DNA of 64,000 nt from NCBI RefSeq assembly GCF_001112925.1, contig NZ_CPYD01000002.1, positions 1 to 64,000 on the forward strand, in the 5' to 3' direction. Shown piece after piece: positions 1 to 8,191 of the stretch. This DNA comes from Yersinia nurmii. Its GTDB lineage: Bacteria; Pseudomonadota; Gammaproteobacteria; Enterobacterales; Enterobacteriaceae. The notes under the pieces were generated by a model. It saw nothing but the letters and a program-made list of their open reading frames with translations. It was not told the DNA's origin and searched no databases. Numbering within the stretch: the first letter of the stretch is position 1; each line of letters starts with the position of its first letter. Made by a program: the position numbers and the translations under genes.

Positions 1-581
1 GGTGACATCATCAGTATGTCGGAAGATCTCTAAAAGTGAATGGGCCGTTTAAGCGGGATACTTACACAACCATCAACAAATTGTTGCAGGCGCAGGACAC
101 TCTTAATTACTACAAAAATCAGGCCGGGAGTCTTGATTCATATCTGAAACGTTATCAGGACGTGAATTACTACCGCTCATCACCGTGCTTTAACAGTAAT
201 GTTGAATGTACTGCAGATGAAATCAGCGCACTGCGTAAAGCAGAACAGAACAGCTCTGAGGCGCGTAAAAAGGCCAATGACGCCGTTTTTAAGGCTCTTG
301 ATGAACAGCAAGAAACACTGCAAAGCGATGCTGATAACCTGGCAGATTTGCAAACTCAGGCAACCGGCGCACAAGGGCAAATGGAAGCTATTCAGGCCGC
401 TAACCAGCTTGCCAGTGCTCAAACGAACCAGCTGCTGCAAATCCGCTCGCTCCTGGTAGCCCAGCAAAACGCTGCAGCAACACTGGCACAGGCTCAGGCA
501 GATAAAGAATCACAACAGATAGCCGCTGATGAAAAAGCGTTAGCTGGAGAGAATACACCAAGCCCGAAGCGAATTTGGTGA
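1..581 (+). pseudogene. trbJ: TrbJ/VirB5-like conjugation protein, 5' end outside window and probably frameshifted
   Basis: TrbJ is a periplasmic minor pilus-associated component of P-type (RP4-like) type IV secretion systems. The open part runs from a GTG at 36 to TGA at 579-581 and gives 181 residues of mostly helical, Gln/Ala-rich sequence. The stretch with EAIQAANQLASAQTNQLLQI resembles the conserved C-terminal half of TrbJ. The family is usually around 250 residues, so the N-terminus is missing. Directly upstream, frame 1 reads GDIISMSEDL and stops at 31-33, while the TrbJ frame is closed by TGA at 3-5. A one-base loss near 25-30 would join them, so I read the gene as frameshifted. It is followed without a gap by a small lipoprotein gene and trbL, the usual J-K-L order. 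The family call is fairly sure; the frameshift is inferred because only 35 bases of upstream sequence are visible. Confidence 0.6.
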
Positions 582-592
582 GGAAACGCAGA

Positions 593-766
593 ATGAAAGA
601 TAATCTTTTGATTGTATTTATTCTGATCAGTTTATTGGCCATATGTTCTTGCGATAAAAATGATAAAGATTGTTTATCGACGCCAGATAATAAATTTTAT
701 GAAAATAAATACGATAAATGTGCTCTACGGAGTAATAATAAACCAAGCCCTAAACGAGAATGGTAA
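593..766 (+). CDS. small putative lipoprotein, TrbK/EexN-like (entry exclusion)
   Basis: A 57-residue product from ATG 593, preceded by AGGA at 581-584; the in-frame GTG at 575 overlaps trbJ and is less likely. The first 18 residues are a hydrophobic signal segment ending in a Cys-containing motif (AICSC) that could be a lipobox. The mature part is short and charged with two further Cys. Small lipoproteins between trbJ and trbL are typically TrbK/EexN entry-exclusion proteins that sit in the inner membrane and block redundant DNA transfer. The assignment rests mainly on position and signal peptide. The C-terminal PSPKREW closely matches PSPKRIW at the end of the preceding TrbJ-like protein, which is odd for unrelated proteins. 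Confidence 0.5.
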   Translation: MKDNLLIVFILISLLAICSCDKNDKDCLSTPDNKFYENKYDKCALRSNNKPSPKREW

Positions 767-768
767 TC

Positions 769-2159
769 ATGAAAATAGTAAGTAAGCTCACCTTTCTAGG
801 TATCATAATTTTCTTTTCTATAAATGCCTATGCTGGTCAATTAGATAGTAGCGGGCTACTTGATTCTTTATTAGATAAGTTTCAACAAGTAGCCAGTACA
901 TGGACAACAGTAATTGCTGACTATGCAAATTGGCTCTTCTGGGGGCTGGTATTAATAAGTATGGTTTGGACATTTGGTATGATGGCAATGCAAGGGGAAG
1001 GGTTGACAGGCGTACTTGCTGAAATAGTTCGCTTTTTTGCCGTCATTGGTTTTTTTTATTATCTTTTAATCAACGGCCATCCATATCGCAATCCATAATT
1101 AATTCAATGAGGCAACTTGCAGCAAACGCTTTAGGAATAAGTACTGGTATTTCGCCCTCAAGCATAGTTGATATGGCGTTTGCGATATTAACAAAGGTCA
1201 GTTCAGCCGCATCAATTTGGTCGCCAATGATATCCACCATTATGATAACAGTCGCGATAATCGTTTTGGTAGTGATGTCCCTTATAGCGATAAATATGCT
1301 AATCATGTTGGTTTCTGCATGGGTGTTATGCTATGCAGGAGTTATATTGCTTGGATTTGGTGGTTCGAAATGGACCTCTGATATAGCAATTAATTACTTA
1401 CGAACTATTTTATCGATTGGCATTCAATTATTCACGATGACATTAATTATTGGGATTGGACAATCATTTATAGATCAATATTTTTCTCTTATTAAAGATG
1501 ATGTTCCTGATCTTAATAGTCTTATCGTTTTGCTTCTGGCGTCAATTATCCTGTTAGTATTAACGAATAAGCTACCACTGTTGTTATCAGGTGTTGTAGG
1601 AGGGGCTTCTTTACAAGGGATTGGTGGATTTGGGGCGGGTATGATTACTGGCGCTGCCGCTACTGCCATCAGCGGTGCTGGAGCAATGGCAATGGGGGCA
1701 TCAGCTCAAGTCAGCGGCGGAGCCTCTGCATTAAAGGCAGCGTTCGAGTCTGCGCAAGCTGCCATGGCCGAGGAATCTGGTTCAGGCGGTGGAGGCGGTT
1801 CCGGTGGAGGATTTGGCGGCGGGGAAGATACCGGTTCTGTAGATACTTCTGGAGGCCAACCCTCAGGCAGTTCCGGTGGTTCGTCAGCATGGAGCAGTTC
1901 AGTTAGCGCCAGCGGAGGAAGTCAGGGGTTTGCTTCATTCTCACGAGCTGGCCGCATGGCAAGCCATATGGGAAGCATCATGGCCAACGGAGCTGCTGAG
2001 TACCAGAAAATGAAGCGAAGTAGCAATTCTTCTCGTGTCCAACAAACCATTGGAGGGGAGTTGGCGACTCAGATACGTAAGCAGACAGCTACTCATCGGG
2101 ATAACCGCGAACATGATGATTTTGCCGATGATAGCTTATCGGGTAATAATAAATCTTGA
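769..2159 (+). pseudogene. trbL: TrbL-like conjugal transfer membrane protein, split by a frameshift
   Basis: TrbL is the VirB6-like polytopic inner-membrane channel component of P-type conjugation machines. The first part (769-1098) has a signal peptide ending in AYAGQ, then the conserved segments DYANWLFWGLVLISMVWTFG and GFFYYLLING. The second part (1107-2159) continues with SIINSMRQLAANALGISTG when read upstream of its ATG, then several transmembrane helices (LLGFGGSKWTSDIAINY) and a long Gly/Ser-rich tail. The conserved sequence moves to the -1 frame at 1075-1080, just after the codons for LLING, so one base appears to be missing. Frame 1 then stops at 1096-1098. Translation could restart at ATG 1107, but that would give a channel without its N-terminus. 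trbF, trbG and trbI, which normally follow, are absent, so the operon is both broken and truncated. Confidence 0.72.
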
Positions 2160-2240
2160 ATCACGTGCGTCAGTTAACGAGGTAGCGTGAGCTGACGCTT
2201 TCACTGTGCGAACTTTACTCCTGCAATTCAAAGGAAAAAC

Positions 2241-2675
2241 ATGTCCAGGACTCCCTATACACGGTTACGTATTGAGGGCTTCCGCAAAGCAGAGGCTTCC
2301 CTGAGACTTGAAGGAATGGACCCCAGTGGTACGACACTGTACGAGTCCATTAAGGCACGTATTATTTCAGGTGAGCTTACGTATGAGCAGGGGCGTTCAG
2401 AGATTCTTGCATACTACACAAAAGCAGATACCGCCGGGCCTGTGACAGTGGGAGAAATTCTGACAGAAGAATTTTTGAAACCGCTGAACATGTCTAATGA
2501 TGAACTGGCGGAAGCTATGGGTAGCTGCAAGCAGTATATTGACGATATTCTCTGCGGCTTGCGTCGTCTTACAAATGCCGATGCTCGCATTCTTGCTGCC
2601 ATATTTGGGACTGATGAAGACTTTTGGAGTAACCTGCAGGAGATGCAAGTTCACCGAGAGCAACAGCATAAGTAA
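2241..2675 (+). CDS. VbhA-like / HigA-like two-domain antitoxin or regulator, no toxin beside it
   Basis: A 144-residue protein with two readable parts. Residues about 12-62 (KAEASLRLEGMDPS, then IISGELTYEQGRSEI) resemble the VbhA domain that neutralises Fic AMP-transferases. Residues about 70-140 (VGEILTEEFLKPLNMSNDELAEAMG, quoted here in outline, ending FGTDEDFWSNLQEMQ) resemble the HigA/VapI helix-turn-helix family. An AAGGA Shine-Dalgarno lies at 2231-2235. The gene follows trbL after 81 bases that contain a weak GCGTCAG/CTGACGC inverted repeat (2167-2198). No Fic, HigB or other toxin gene adjoins it on either side. It may be an orphan antitoxin, an element regulator, or the surviving half of a toxin-antitoxin pair. 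The domain calls are by eye. Confidence 0.55.
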   Translation: MSRTPYTRLRIEGFRKAEASLRLEGMDPSGTTLYESIKARIISGELTYEQGRSEILAYYTKADTAGPVTVGEILTEEFLKPLNMSNDELAEAMGSCKQYIDDILCGLRRLTNADARILAAIFGTDEDFWSNLQEMQVHREQQHK

Positions 2676-2986
2676 TTAAAAACATTGCTATCTCATAATT
2701 TATCATACCAGCAGTCCCTCAAGTGCCATGATATCCGACCAACTCGCGAATTCTTCCCCTCAGCTTGGTTCTCCAAAATCTATTCACAAAACGGTGAGTT
2801 ACCAGATACTCCTATATACTGCGCTTTTTGCTCGTCTATGCTAGCTGTGGATGTTAATATTTGCGTCAAGTTTTCATTGTTTTGATTGGATAAATGAATC
2901 CACAAGCTTGATACGCAACTATGGGGTTTCGCAAACGACAATTTAGCAATGATGTACAATAAATCGTTGTTATTGATGGGGATTAA
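2676..2986 (+). other. intergenic region before the ABC-3C operon
   Basis: No convincing gene is seen in these 311 bases. A 66-codon open frame at 2685-2885 has no Shine-Dalgarno and no recognisable sequence. A plausible -10 (TACAAT, 2955-2960) lies 27 bases upstream of the ATG at 2987, but no good -35 sits at the right distance. The region probably carries the promoter of the defence genes. Confidence 0.35.
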
Positions 2987-3967
2987 ATGAAATTTGCATA
3001 CGAAGATCTAAGCGATGGTCAGTTCGAGACCTTGATCGTTCTTCTGTGCCAGCGGTTGCTTGGAGCCGCCGTACAGGGATTTGCAAAGGGCCCTGATGGT
3101 GGGCGCGATGCCAAGTTTATGGGAACAGCTGAACTGCACCCAAGTAAGAACGCGCCATGGGTAGGTACAACCATAGTTCAGGCAAAGCACACCAATGGGT
3201 ATAACCGAAATTTCTCCGAATCTGACTTCTTCAGTGTTACGTCTGCGAACACCGTGCTGGGTAAAGAAATTCCTCGTATAAAAAAACTTCGTGATGCCAA
3301 GCAGTTAGATCATTACATGCTATTCGCTAATCGTCGCCTATCTGGTAATGCTGAAACGGAGATACGTGATTACCTCTCGTCTCAATGTAACATTTCCAGT
3401 TCATCACTTTATCTTTGTGGGCTAGAACAACTGGAGATCTGGCTTAAGCGTTTCCCCGATGTAGCGAGGGAAGCAGACCTTGATCCAGTTGATTCGCCGC
3501 TGATTGTTAGTCCCGATGACTTGTCTGATGTTGTACAGGCTCTGGCTCAAAATAAAGAGAGCTTGGTCGAAATGCTTGATGATCCGCCGACTGCGCGAGT
3601 GACATACGAGCAAAAAAATACACTCAACAATATGAGTGTTGAGTATGCCAGGGCACAGCGGAAGAGATACTTGAAGGAAACGGCTCAAATTCGGGCTTTC
3701 TTGGCTGCTCCGGAAAACCTCGAATTATTACGTATGTACGAGTCGGTAGTCGATGAGTTCCAACTCAAGATCATTGCAAAGCGTAAGGACTATCAAACTT
3801 TTGATGAGGTAATGGAATATCTGGTTGACATGTTGTTCAGCCGTGATCCTATCTTGCGGCAGCACGCTCACAAGCGCTTGACGCGTGCTGTACTGTTTTA
3901 CATGTACTGGAATTGTGATATTGGGGAGGTAGACGATGCTACGGCCAACGAAGCACTCTCATCCTGA
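2987..3967 (+). CDS. ABC-3C system effector with PD-(D/E)XK nuclease domain
   Basis: A 326-residue protein and the first gene of a three-gene operon. The N-terminal 150 residues look like a restriction-endonuclease-like fold: E14 in the first helix, GPDGGRD ending at D41, and IVQAKH with Q65 and K67, matching the E…D…QxK pattern of Mrr/PD-(D/E)XK nucleases. The remaining roughly 170 residues are helical and probably form the C-terminal domain by which ABC-three-component effectors dock on their partners. The gene overlaps the next by 32 bases. In this class (described bioinformatically by the Aravind group, and related in layout to Lamassu) an SMC/Rad50-like ATPase senses foreign DNA and releases the effector. 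The nuclease target is not deducible. ATG 2987 is preceded by GGGG. Confidence 0.7.
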   Translation: MKFAYEDLSDGQFETLIVLLCQRLLGAAVQGFAKGPDGGRDAKFMGTAELHPSKNAPWVGTTIVQAKHTNGYNRNFSESDFFSVTSANTVLGKEIPRIKKLRDAKQLDHYMLFANRRLSGNAETEIRDYLSSQCNISSSSLYLCGLEQLEIWLKRFPDVAREADLDPVDSPLIVSPDDLSDVVQALAQNKESLVEMLDDPPTARVTYEQKNTLNNMSVEYARAQRKRYLKETAQIRAFLAAPENLELLRMYESVVDEFQLKIIAKRKDYQTFDEVMEYLVDMLFSRDPILRQHAHKRLTRAVLFYMYWNCDIGEVDDATANEALSS

Positions 3968-4184
3968 TCGAACAGTCATCAATGTCTCACTGTTACTATT
4001 GGCTCGCTTGAAAACTCGGCGTATTGATGATTATGACGCTCTACGTAAATTTGCGAAAAAAAGCGTTATCGGTGGAGAGGTGCTGTTCTTACCTGCTCTT
4101 AATTTTCTTTATCTCATGGGATTGATTGAGTATCGCCCCAAAACCGATGCTCTAGAATATGTGGGGCCAAATGAAGTTATCTAG
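3936..4184 (+). CDS. ABC-3C system middle component
   Basis: An 82-residue protein between the effector and the ATPase, overlapping the effector gene by 32 bases and the ATPase start by 14. It is predicted to be a small winged-helix-like protein: LLLLARLKTRRIDDY, then FLPALNFLYLMGLIEY, then a short strand. This is the pattern of the middle components of ABC-3C systems, which are thought to bridge effector and ATPase. The overlaps imply coupled translation and fixed stoichiometry. There is no catalytic motif. Identification rests on size, position and the LxxLGLIEY-type ending, and I am less sure of the exact subfamily. Confidence 0.62.
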   Translation: MLRPTKHSHPDRTVINVSLLLLARLKTRRIDDYDALRKFAKKSVIGGEVLFLPALNFLYLMGLIEYRPKTDALEYVGPNEVI

Positions 4185-5964
4185 ACTCTATTCTAACAAG
4201 CCTGACTTGTTCGATCCCGTGGAGTTTGTCCAAGGCATGAATGTCGTTATGGCTGAAATCCGCTTGCCGGAGAACAGAAGTAAGGACACGCATAATCTCG
4301 GCAAGACTACGCTAGGGCGCTTGCTCGACTTTGGTTTCTTAGCCAAACGTGACCCTAAGTTCTTTCTTTTCAAGCACTCCGATTTGTTCAAAGAATTTAT
4401 ATTCTTCCTTGAGATTGAGTTGGAAGATGCATCGTTCGTAACGATTCGGCGTAGTGTTAAAGAAGCCACTAAAATTAGTTTTAAGCGTCATCAAGCAGGC
4501 CATCAAGACTTGTCGGGGTTAGCACTGACTGAGTGGGATCATGTGAACATGCCTTTCGAGCGTGCACGTGAGTTGTTGGATGGGGTATTGGATTGGCGAG
4601 CAATCAAACCTTGGGCATATCGCAAAGGCTTAGGATATCTACTACGCTCGCAGGACGATTTCCGAGATGTATTCCATCTACGCAAATTTGCGGCAGCACA
4701 TTCAGATTGGAAGCCTTTCTTGGCTCACGTCCTTGGTTTTGACGCTCAACTCATCGTTGAACATTATGAAAAAGAAGAGCAACTCTCCAAGAAACAAGCC
4801 ATTGCACAGACTATCAAAAATGAATTGGGTGGCTCTATTGAGGATATCAGCAAGATCGAGGGCATTCTGTTACTTAAGCAGAAAGAGGCTGAGAAAAAGC
4901 AGACATTGCTTGATGCCTTTGATTTCCGTACTCAGGATAAGGATAGTACTAAGCAGTTGGTCGATGACATCGACGTAAAAATTGCGTCTTTAAATGCTGA
5001 ACGTTACTCATACAATCAGACCAAAAAGAAAATAATATCCTCGTTGGAAGAAGATCAGATTCTCTTTAATCCCGATGAGGCGCAGCGTCTATTTGAGGAG
5101 GCTGGAGTCCTGTTTAAAGGACAGATTAAAAAGGATTTCCAACAGCTAATCGACTTCAATCGGGCTATTACAGATGAGCGTCGTGGCTATCTGCAGGAAG
5201 AGCGGGAAGAAGTCGAAGCTGAGCTAAAACGCATCAATGCAGAATTGAATTTCCTAGGAAAAAAACGCTCGGAGATGCTTTCATTTCTAAGTGAAACTGA
5301 CATTTTTGGTAAATATAAACAAGTCTCGGACGAGATGGTGATATTGCGTGCTGATATTACGTCGTTAGAGCGTCAGCGAGGCTTCTTACATCGTTTGCAG
5401 GAACTTCGAAAAGAAATTAGGGCTTTGACAGAAGAGCGTGGAAATCTACAGGCCCAGATTGAAGCTAATGTCGAGAAGCAAAACTCTGATCAGGACAGCT
5501 TATTTTCTGCAATAAGAGTGTTCTTTAACGAAATAGTTGAAGAGGTCATTGATCGCAAAGCTCTGCTGAGCGTATCGCCCAATCAACTAGGACATCTAGA
5601 GTTTAAGGCAGAAATACTTGACGAGTCAGGTAATGCTACTAGTGCCGATCTTGGGCATACATACCGCAAACTGCTTTGTATTGCCTTCGATTTGGCTGTA
5701 TTGCGTGCTCACTTGGACGAAAAATATCCTCGTTTTGTTTATCATGATGGTGTGTTTGAGTCTTTGGATGATCGTAAGAAAGAAAACCTTTTGGCTATCA
5801 TTCGTCGTTATGCGGAGTTGGGGCTACAGCCAATCATTACTCTTATAGATTCGGACTTGCCTGTGCGTGCTGGTGATCAGCCAGTATTCTCGTCTGATGA
5901 GATTGTGATTACGTTACACGATGAGGGAGAGAAAGGTCGAATCTTCAAAATAAGGGCTTGGTAA
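4171..5964 (+). CDS. ABC-3C system ATPase, DUF2326 (Rad50/SMC-like)
   Basis: A 597-residue protein from ATG 4171, preceded by GGGG; the upstream ATG at 4159 lies inside the middle-component gene and is less likely. The N-terminus MKLSRLYSNK followed by VVMAEIRLPENR and the unusual P-loop SKDTHNLGKTTLG (residues 38-49) is characteristic of DUF2326 ATPases, which lack the usual Gly-rich loop. Residues about 200-450 are rich in Lys/Glu heptads and should form a long coiled coil. The C-terminal part carries the second ATPase half, with FVYHDGVFESLDDR acting as the Walker B/D-loop region. Such proteins resemble Rad50/SMC and are thought to recognise DNA ends or structures. It forms a single operon with the two genes upstream. 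Confidence 0.72.
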   Translation: MKLSRLYSNKPDLFDPVEFVQGMNVVMAEIRLPENRSKDTHNLGKTTLGRLLDFGFLAKRDPKFFLFKHSDLFKEFIFFLEIELEDASFVTIRRSVKEATKISFKRHQAGHQDLSGLALTEWDHVNMPFERARELLDGVLDWRAIKPWAYRKGLGYLLRSQDDFRDVFHLRKFAAAHSDWKPFLAHVLGFDAQLIVEHYEKEEQLSKKQAIAQTIKNELGGSIEDISKIEGILLLKQKEAEKKQTLLDAFDFRTQDKDSTKQLVDDIDVKIASLNAERYSYNQTKKKIISSLEEDQILFNPDEAQRLFEEAGVLFKGQIKKDFQQLIDFNRAITDERRGYLQEEREEVEAELKRINAELNFLGKKRSEMLSFLSETDIFGKYKQVSDEMVILRADITSLERQRGFLHRLQELRKEIRALTEERGNLQAQIEANVEKQNSDQDSLFSAIRVFFNEIVEEVIDRKALLSVSPNQLGHLEFKAEILDESGNATSADLGHTYRKLLCIAFDLAVLRAHLDEKYPRFVYHDGVFESLDDRKKENLLAIIRRYAELGLQPIITLIDSDLPVRAGDQPVFSSDEIVITLHDEGEKGRIFKIRAW

Positions 5965-5976
5965 TTAAGGACGAAT

Positions 5977-6040
5977 AAATTTTTGGCAGAATCAAAGCCT
6001 GAGACTTGGGTTATAGTTTCGCCCTATACGCCAAAAATTT
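5977..6040. repeat. 11-bp inverted repeat between the two defence operons
   Basis: AAATTTTTGGC at 5977-5987 is repeated in inverted orientation as GCCAAAAATTT at 6030-6040, a perfect 11-bp match with 42 bases between. It lies between the stop of the DUF2326 gene and the ATG of the RecQ-like gene at 6113. The loop is too long for a good intrinsic terminator and has no T-run. It could be an operator or a protein-binding site. Confidence 0.5.
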
Positions 6041-6112
6041 ACCAAACATACTAGCAACAGAAGTTGCGCAGTAAAAAATATATTGATGCCAGTGGTAGGC
6101 TGGGGGTTTTTA

Positions 6113-8191
6113 ATGGTCTTTGATCCAAAACGCGCGTTACAACTTCTTCAAATCGGCTCCGGACGCGGGGATGCAAGTTTTCGTGATGGCCAAGAAGATG
6201 CCATACGTCATATTGTCGAAGGCAAGGGTCGTTTGCTGGTCGTGCAAAAGACTGGTTGGGGTAAGAGCTTTGTCTACTTTATCGCGACTAAAATATTGCG
6301 AGAAAATGGAAATGGCCCTGCGTTATTGATTTCTCCGCTGTTGGCTCTCATGCGAAACCAGATAGCTGCTGCACAGCGGATGGGTGTTCGTGCCGCGACA
6401 ATAAACTCTGATAATATGGATGAATGGGCTGTAATTGAAGGTGAATTGGCCAAGGGTAAAATCGATATACTACTGATCTCACCTGAGCGTTTGGCGAATG
6501 AGCGCTTCAGAACACAGGTTCTGTCCAGTATCGCAGCACAAATTTCGATGCTGGTCATTGATGAAGCACATTGCATTTCAGACTGGGGCCACGACTTTCG
6601 GCCACACTATCGCCTGCTTGAGAGAATCGTCAAAACTCTCCCGCCAAACCTGCGGTTGCTCGCCACCACTGCGACGGCGAACAACCGAGTGATGGAAGAT
6701 CTTGCTTCTGTCCTAGGTCCGAATCTCCATGTTTCACGTGGAGACTTAAACAGGACCTCCCTCTCCCTGCAAACTATCCGCTTACCAAGTCAGGCCGAGC
6801 GTCTAGCTTGGCTGGCAGAACAGCTAGGTACGCTAAAAGGTAATGGCATCATTTATACGTTGACTGTACGTGATGCTAATCAAGTGGCGCAATGGTTGAA
6901 AGCTCAAGGCTACAATGTTGAAGCCTATACAGGTGAAACCGGTGCTCAGCGCGAGCAGTTGGAAGAGGCGTTGCTCAACAATGAAGTCAAAGCTCTGGTT
7001 GCAACAACTGCATTAGGTATGGGTTATGACAAACCAGATTTGGCGTTTGTTATTCACTTCCAGATGCCGGGCTCGGTTGTCGCCTACTATCAGCAAGTGG
7101 GGCGTGCAGGGCGAGCAATGGAGTCCGCTTATGGTATCCTCCTAAGTGGTCAGGAAGAGTCAGATATCACTGACTGGTTTATCCGTAGCGCCTTCCCGAC
7201 ACGGCATGAGGTTAGAGACGTATTGGAAGCGCTTGAAGACGAGCCCGAGGGGTTATCAGTTCCCGAGTTGTTGAACCGTATCAATCTCAGTAAAGGGCGT
7301 GTAGATAAGACGATTGCACTTCTTTCTCTTGAGTCACCGGCCCCCATTGCAAAACATGGCAGTAAATGGCAGCTCACCGTTGCAACGCTGAGCGAATCGT
7401 TCTGGGAGCGGGCTGAACGCCTCACAGCGCTCCGTCAGGAAGAGCATCAACAGATGCAGCATTACGCGAGCCTACAGTACGGTGGTCATATGGGATTCCT
7501 AATTGGAGCTCTAGATGGCGATCCATCTAGTGTTACAGCACCTACCTTACCCCCACTGCCCTCAACCGTTAATGAAGCACTGGTCAAAGCAGCCATAGAA
7601 TTTCTTTGTCGCACTAGCTTGCCTATTGAACCCCGCAAGAAGTGGCCTGATGGCGGAATGCCTAAGTATGACGTTAGAGGAGTCATCGCTCCTGCATATC
7701 GAGCTAATTCGGGTAAAGCACTTTGTGTATGGGGGGATGCTGGTTGGGGACGTATTGTAAGAGAAAATCGCTATAAAGATGGATATTTTTCTGAACAATT
7801 GGTTCAGGCATGTGCTGAGATGTTTCATCAATGGGGGCCCACACCAGCCCCTGAATGGGTCACAGCTATCCCATCTTTGAAGCATCCAGATATTGTTCCG
7901 AATTTTGCTAAAAGACTTGCCGCTGCCGTAGGGCTACCTTTTCATCAAGTGCTTGTAAAAACTGAAGATAGGCCAGAGCAAAAGACTATGGCGAACTCCT
8001 CTCAGCAGGCACGTAACCTTGATGGCTCTCTTGCATTAGCCAATGAGCCTATTCCTAGTGGACCAGTGTTACTTGTTGATGACATTGTTAATTCTCGATG
8101 GACGCTAACAGTGGCAGCATGGCTCCTCCGAAAGGCTGGGAGCGGTGAGGTTTGGCCAATAGCTCTTTCACAAACTGGGCACGAGGACTGA
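6113..8191 (+). CDS. rqlH: RecQ-like helicase with C-terminal phosphoribosyltransferase-like domain (RqlH/PsyrT type)
   Basis: A 692-residue protein from ATG 6113 with GGGGG at 6102-6106. Superfamily 2 helicase motifs are present: Walker A QKTGWGKS (residues 45-52, with Trp where RecQ has Gly), DEAH at 150-153 within [22 protein letters not shown], and motif [10 protein letters not shown]. The RecQ Zn-binding and HRDC domains are not evident. Instead the last 45 residues carry [17 protein letters not shown], a PRPP-binding-loop-like motif of type I phosphoribosyltransferases. This matches the RqlH/PsyrT family. In published work the helicase is genotoxic when alone and is restrained by a DprA-like partner, and the pair acts in phage defence. 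The stop overlaps the next ATG (tgATG), indicating coupling. The domain calls are clear; the mechanism is taken from the family. Confidence 0.8.
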   Translation: MVFDPKRALQLLQIGSGRGDASFRDGQEDAIRHIVEGKGRLLVVQKTGWGKSFVYFIATKILRENGNGPALLISPLLALMRNQIAAAQRMGVRAATINSDNMDEWAVIEGELAKGKIDILLISPERLANERFRTQVLSSIAAQISMLVIDEAHCISDWGHDFRPHYRLLERIVKTLPPNLRLLATTATANNRVMEDLASVLGPNLHVSRGDLNRTSLSLQTIRLPSQAERLAWLAEQLGTLKGNGIIYTLTVRDANQVAQWLKAQGYNVEAYTGETGAQREQLEEALLNNEVKALVATTALGMGYDKPDLAFVIHFQMPGSVVAYYQQVGRAGRAMESAYGILLSGQEESDITDWFIRSAFPTRHEVRDVLEALEDEPEGLSVPELLNRINLSKGRVDKTIALLSLESPAPIAKHGSKWQLTVATLSESFWERAERLTALRQEEHQQMQHYASLQYGGHMGFLIGALDGDPSSVTAPTLPPLPSTVNEALVKAAIEFLCRTSLPIEPRKKWPDGGMPKYDVRGVIAPAYRANSGKALCVWGDAGWGRIVRENRYKDGYFSEQLVQACAEMFHQWGPTPAPEWVTAIPSLKHPDIVPNFAKRLAAAVGLPFHQVLVKTEDRPEQKTMANSSQQARNLDGSLALANEPIPSGPVLLVDDIVNSRWTLTVAAWLLRKAGSGEVWPIALSQTGHED

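Noticed and set aside
1040-1100. programmed frameshifting or phase variation in trbL at the T8 run
   Set aside because: The conserved TrbL sequence continues in frame 1 beyond the T-run, so the shift point is later; TrbL is not known to use programmed frameshifting.
2685-2885. 66-codon open frame before the ABC-3C operon
   Set aside because: No ribosome site, uneven composition and no family resemblance; treated as intergenic.
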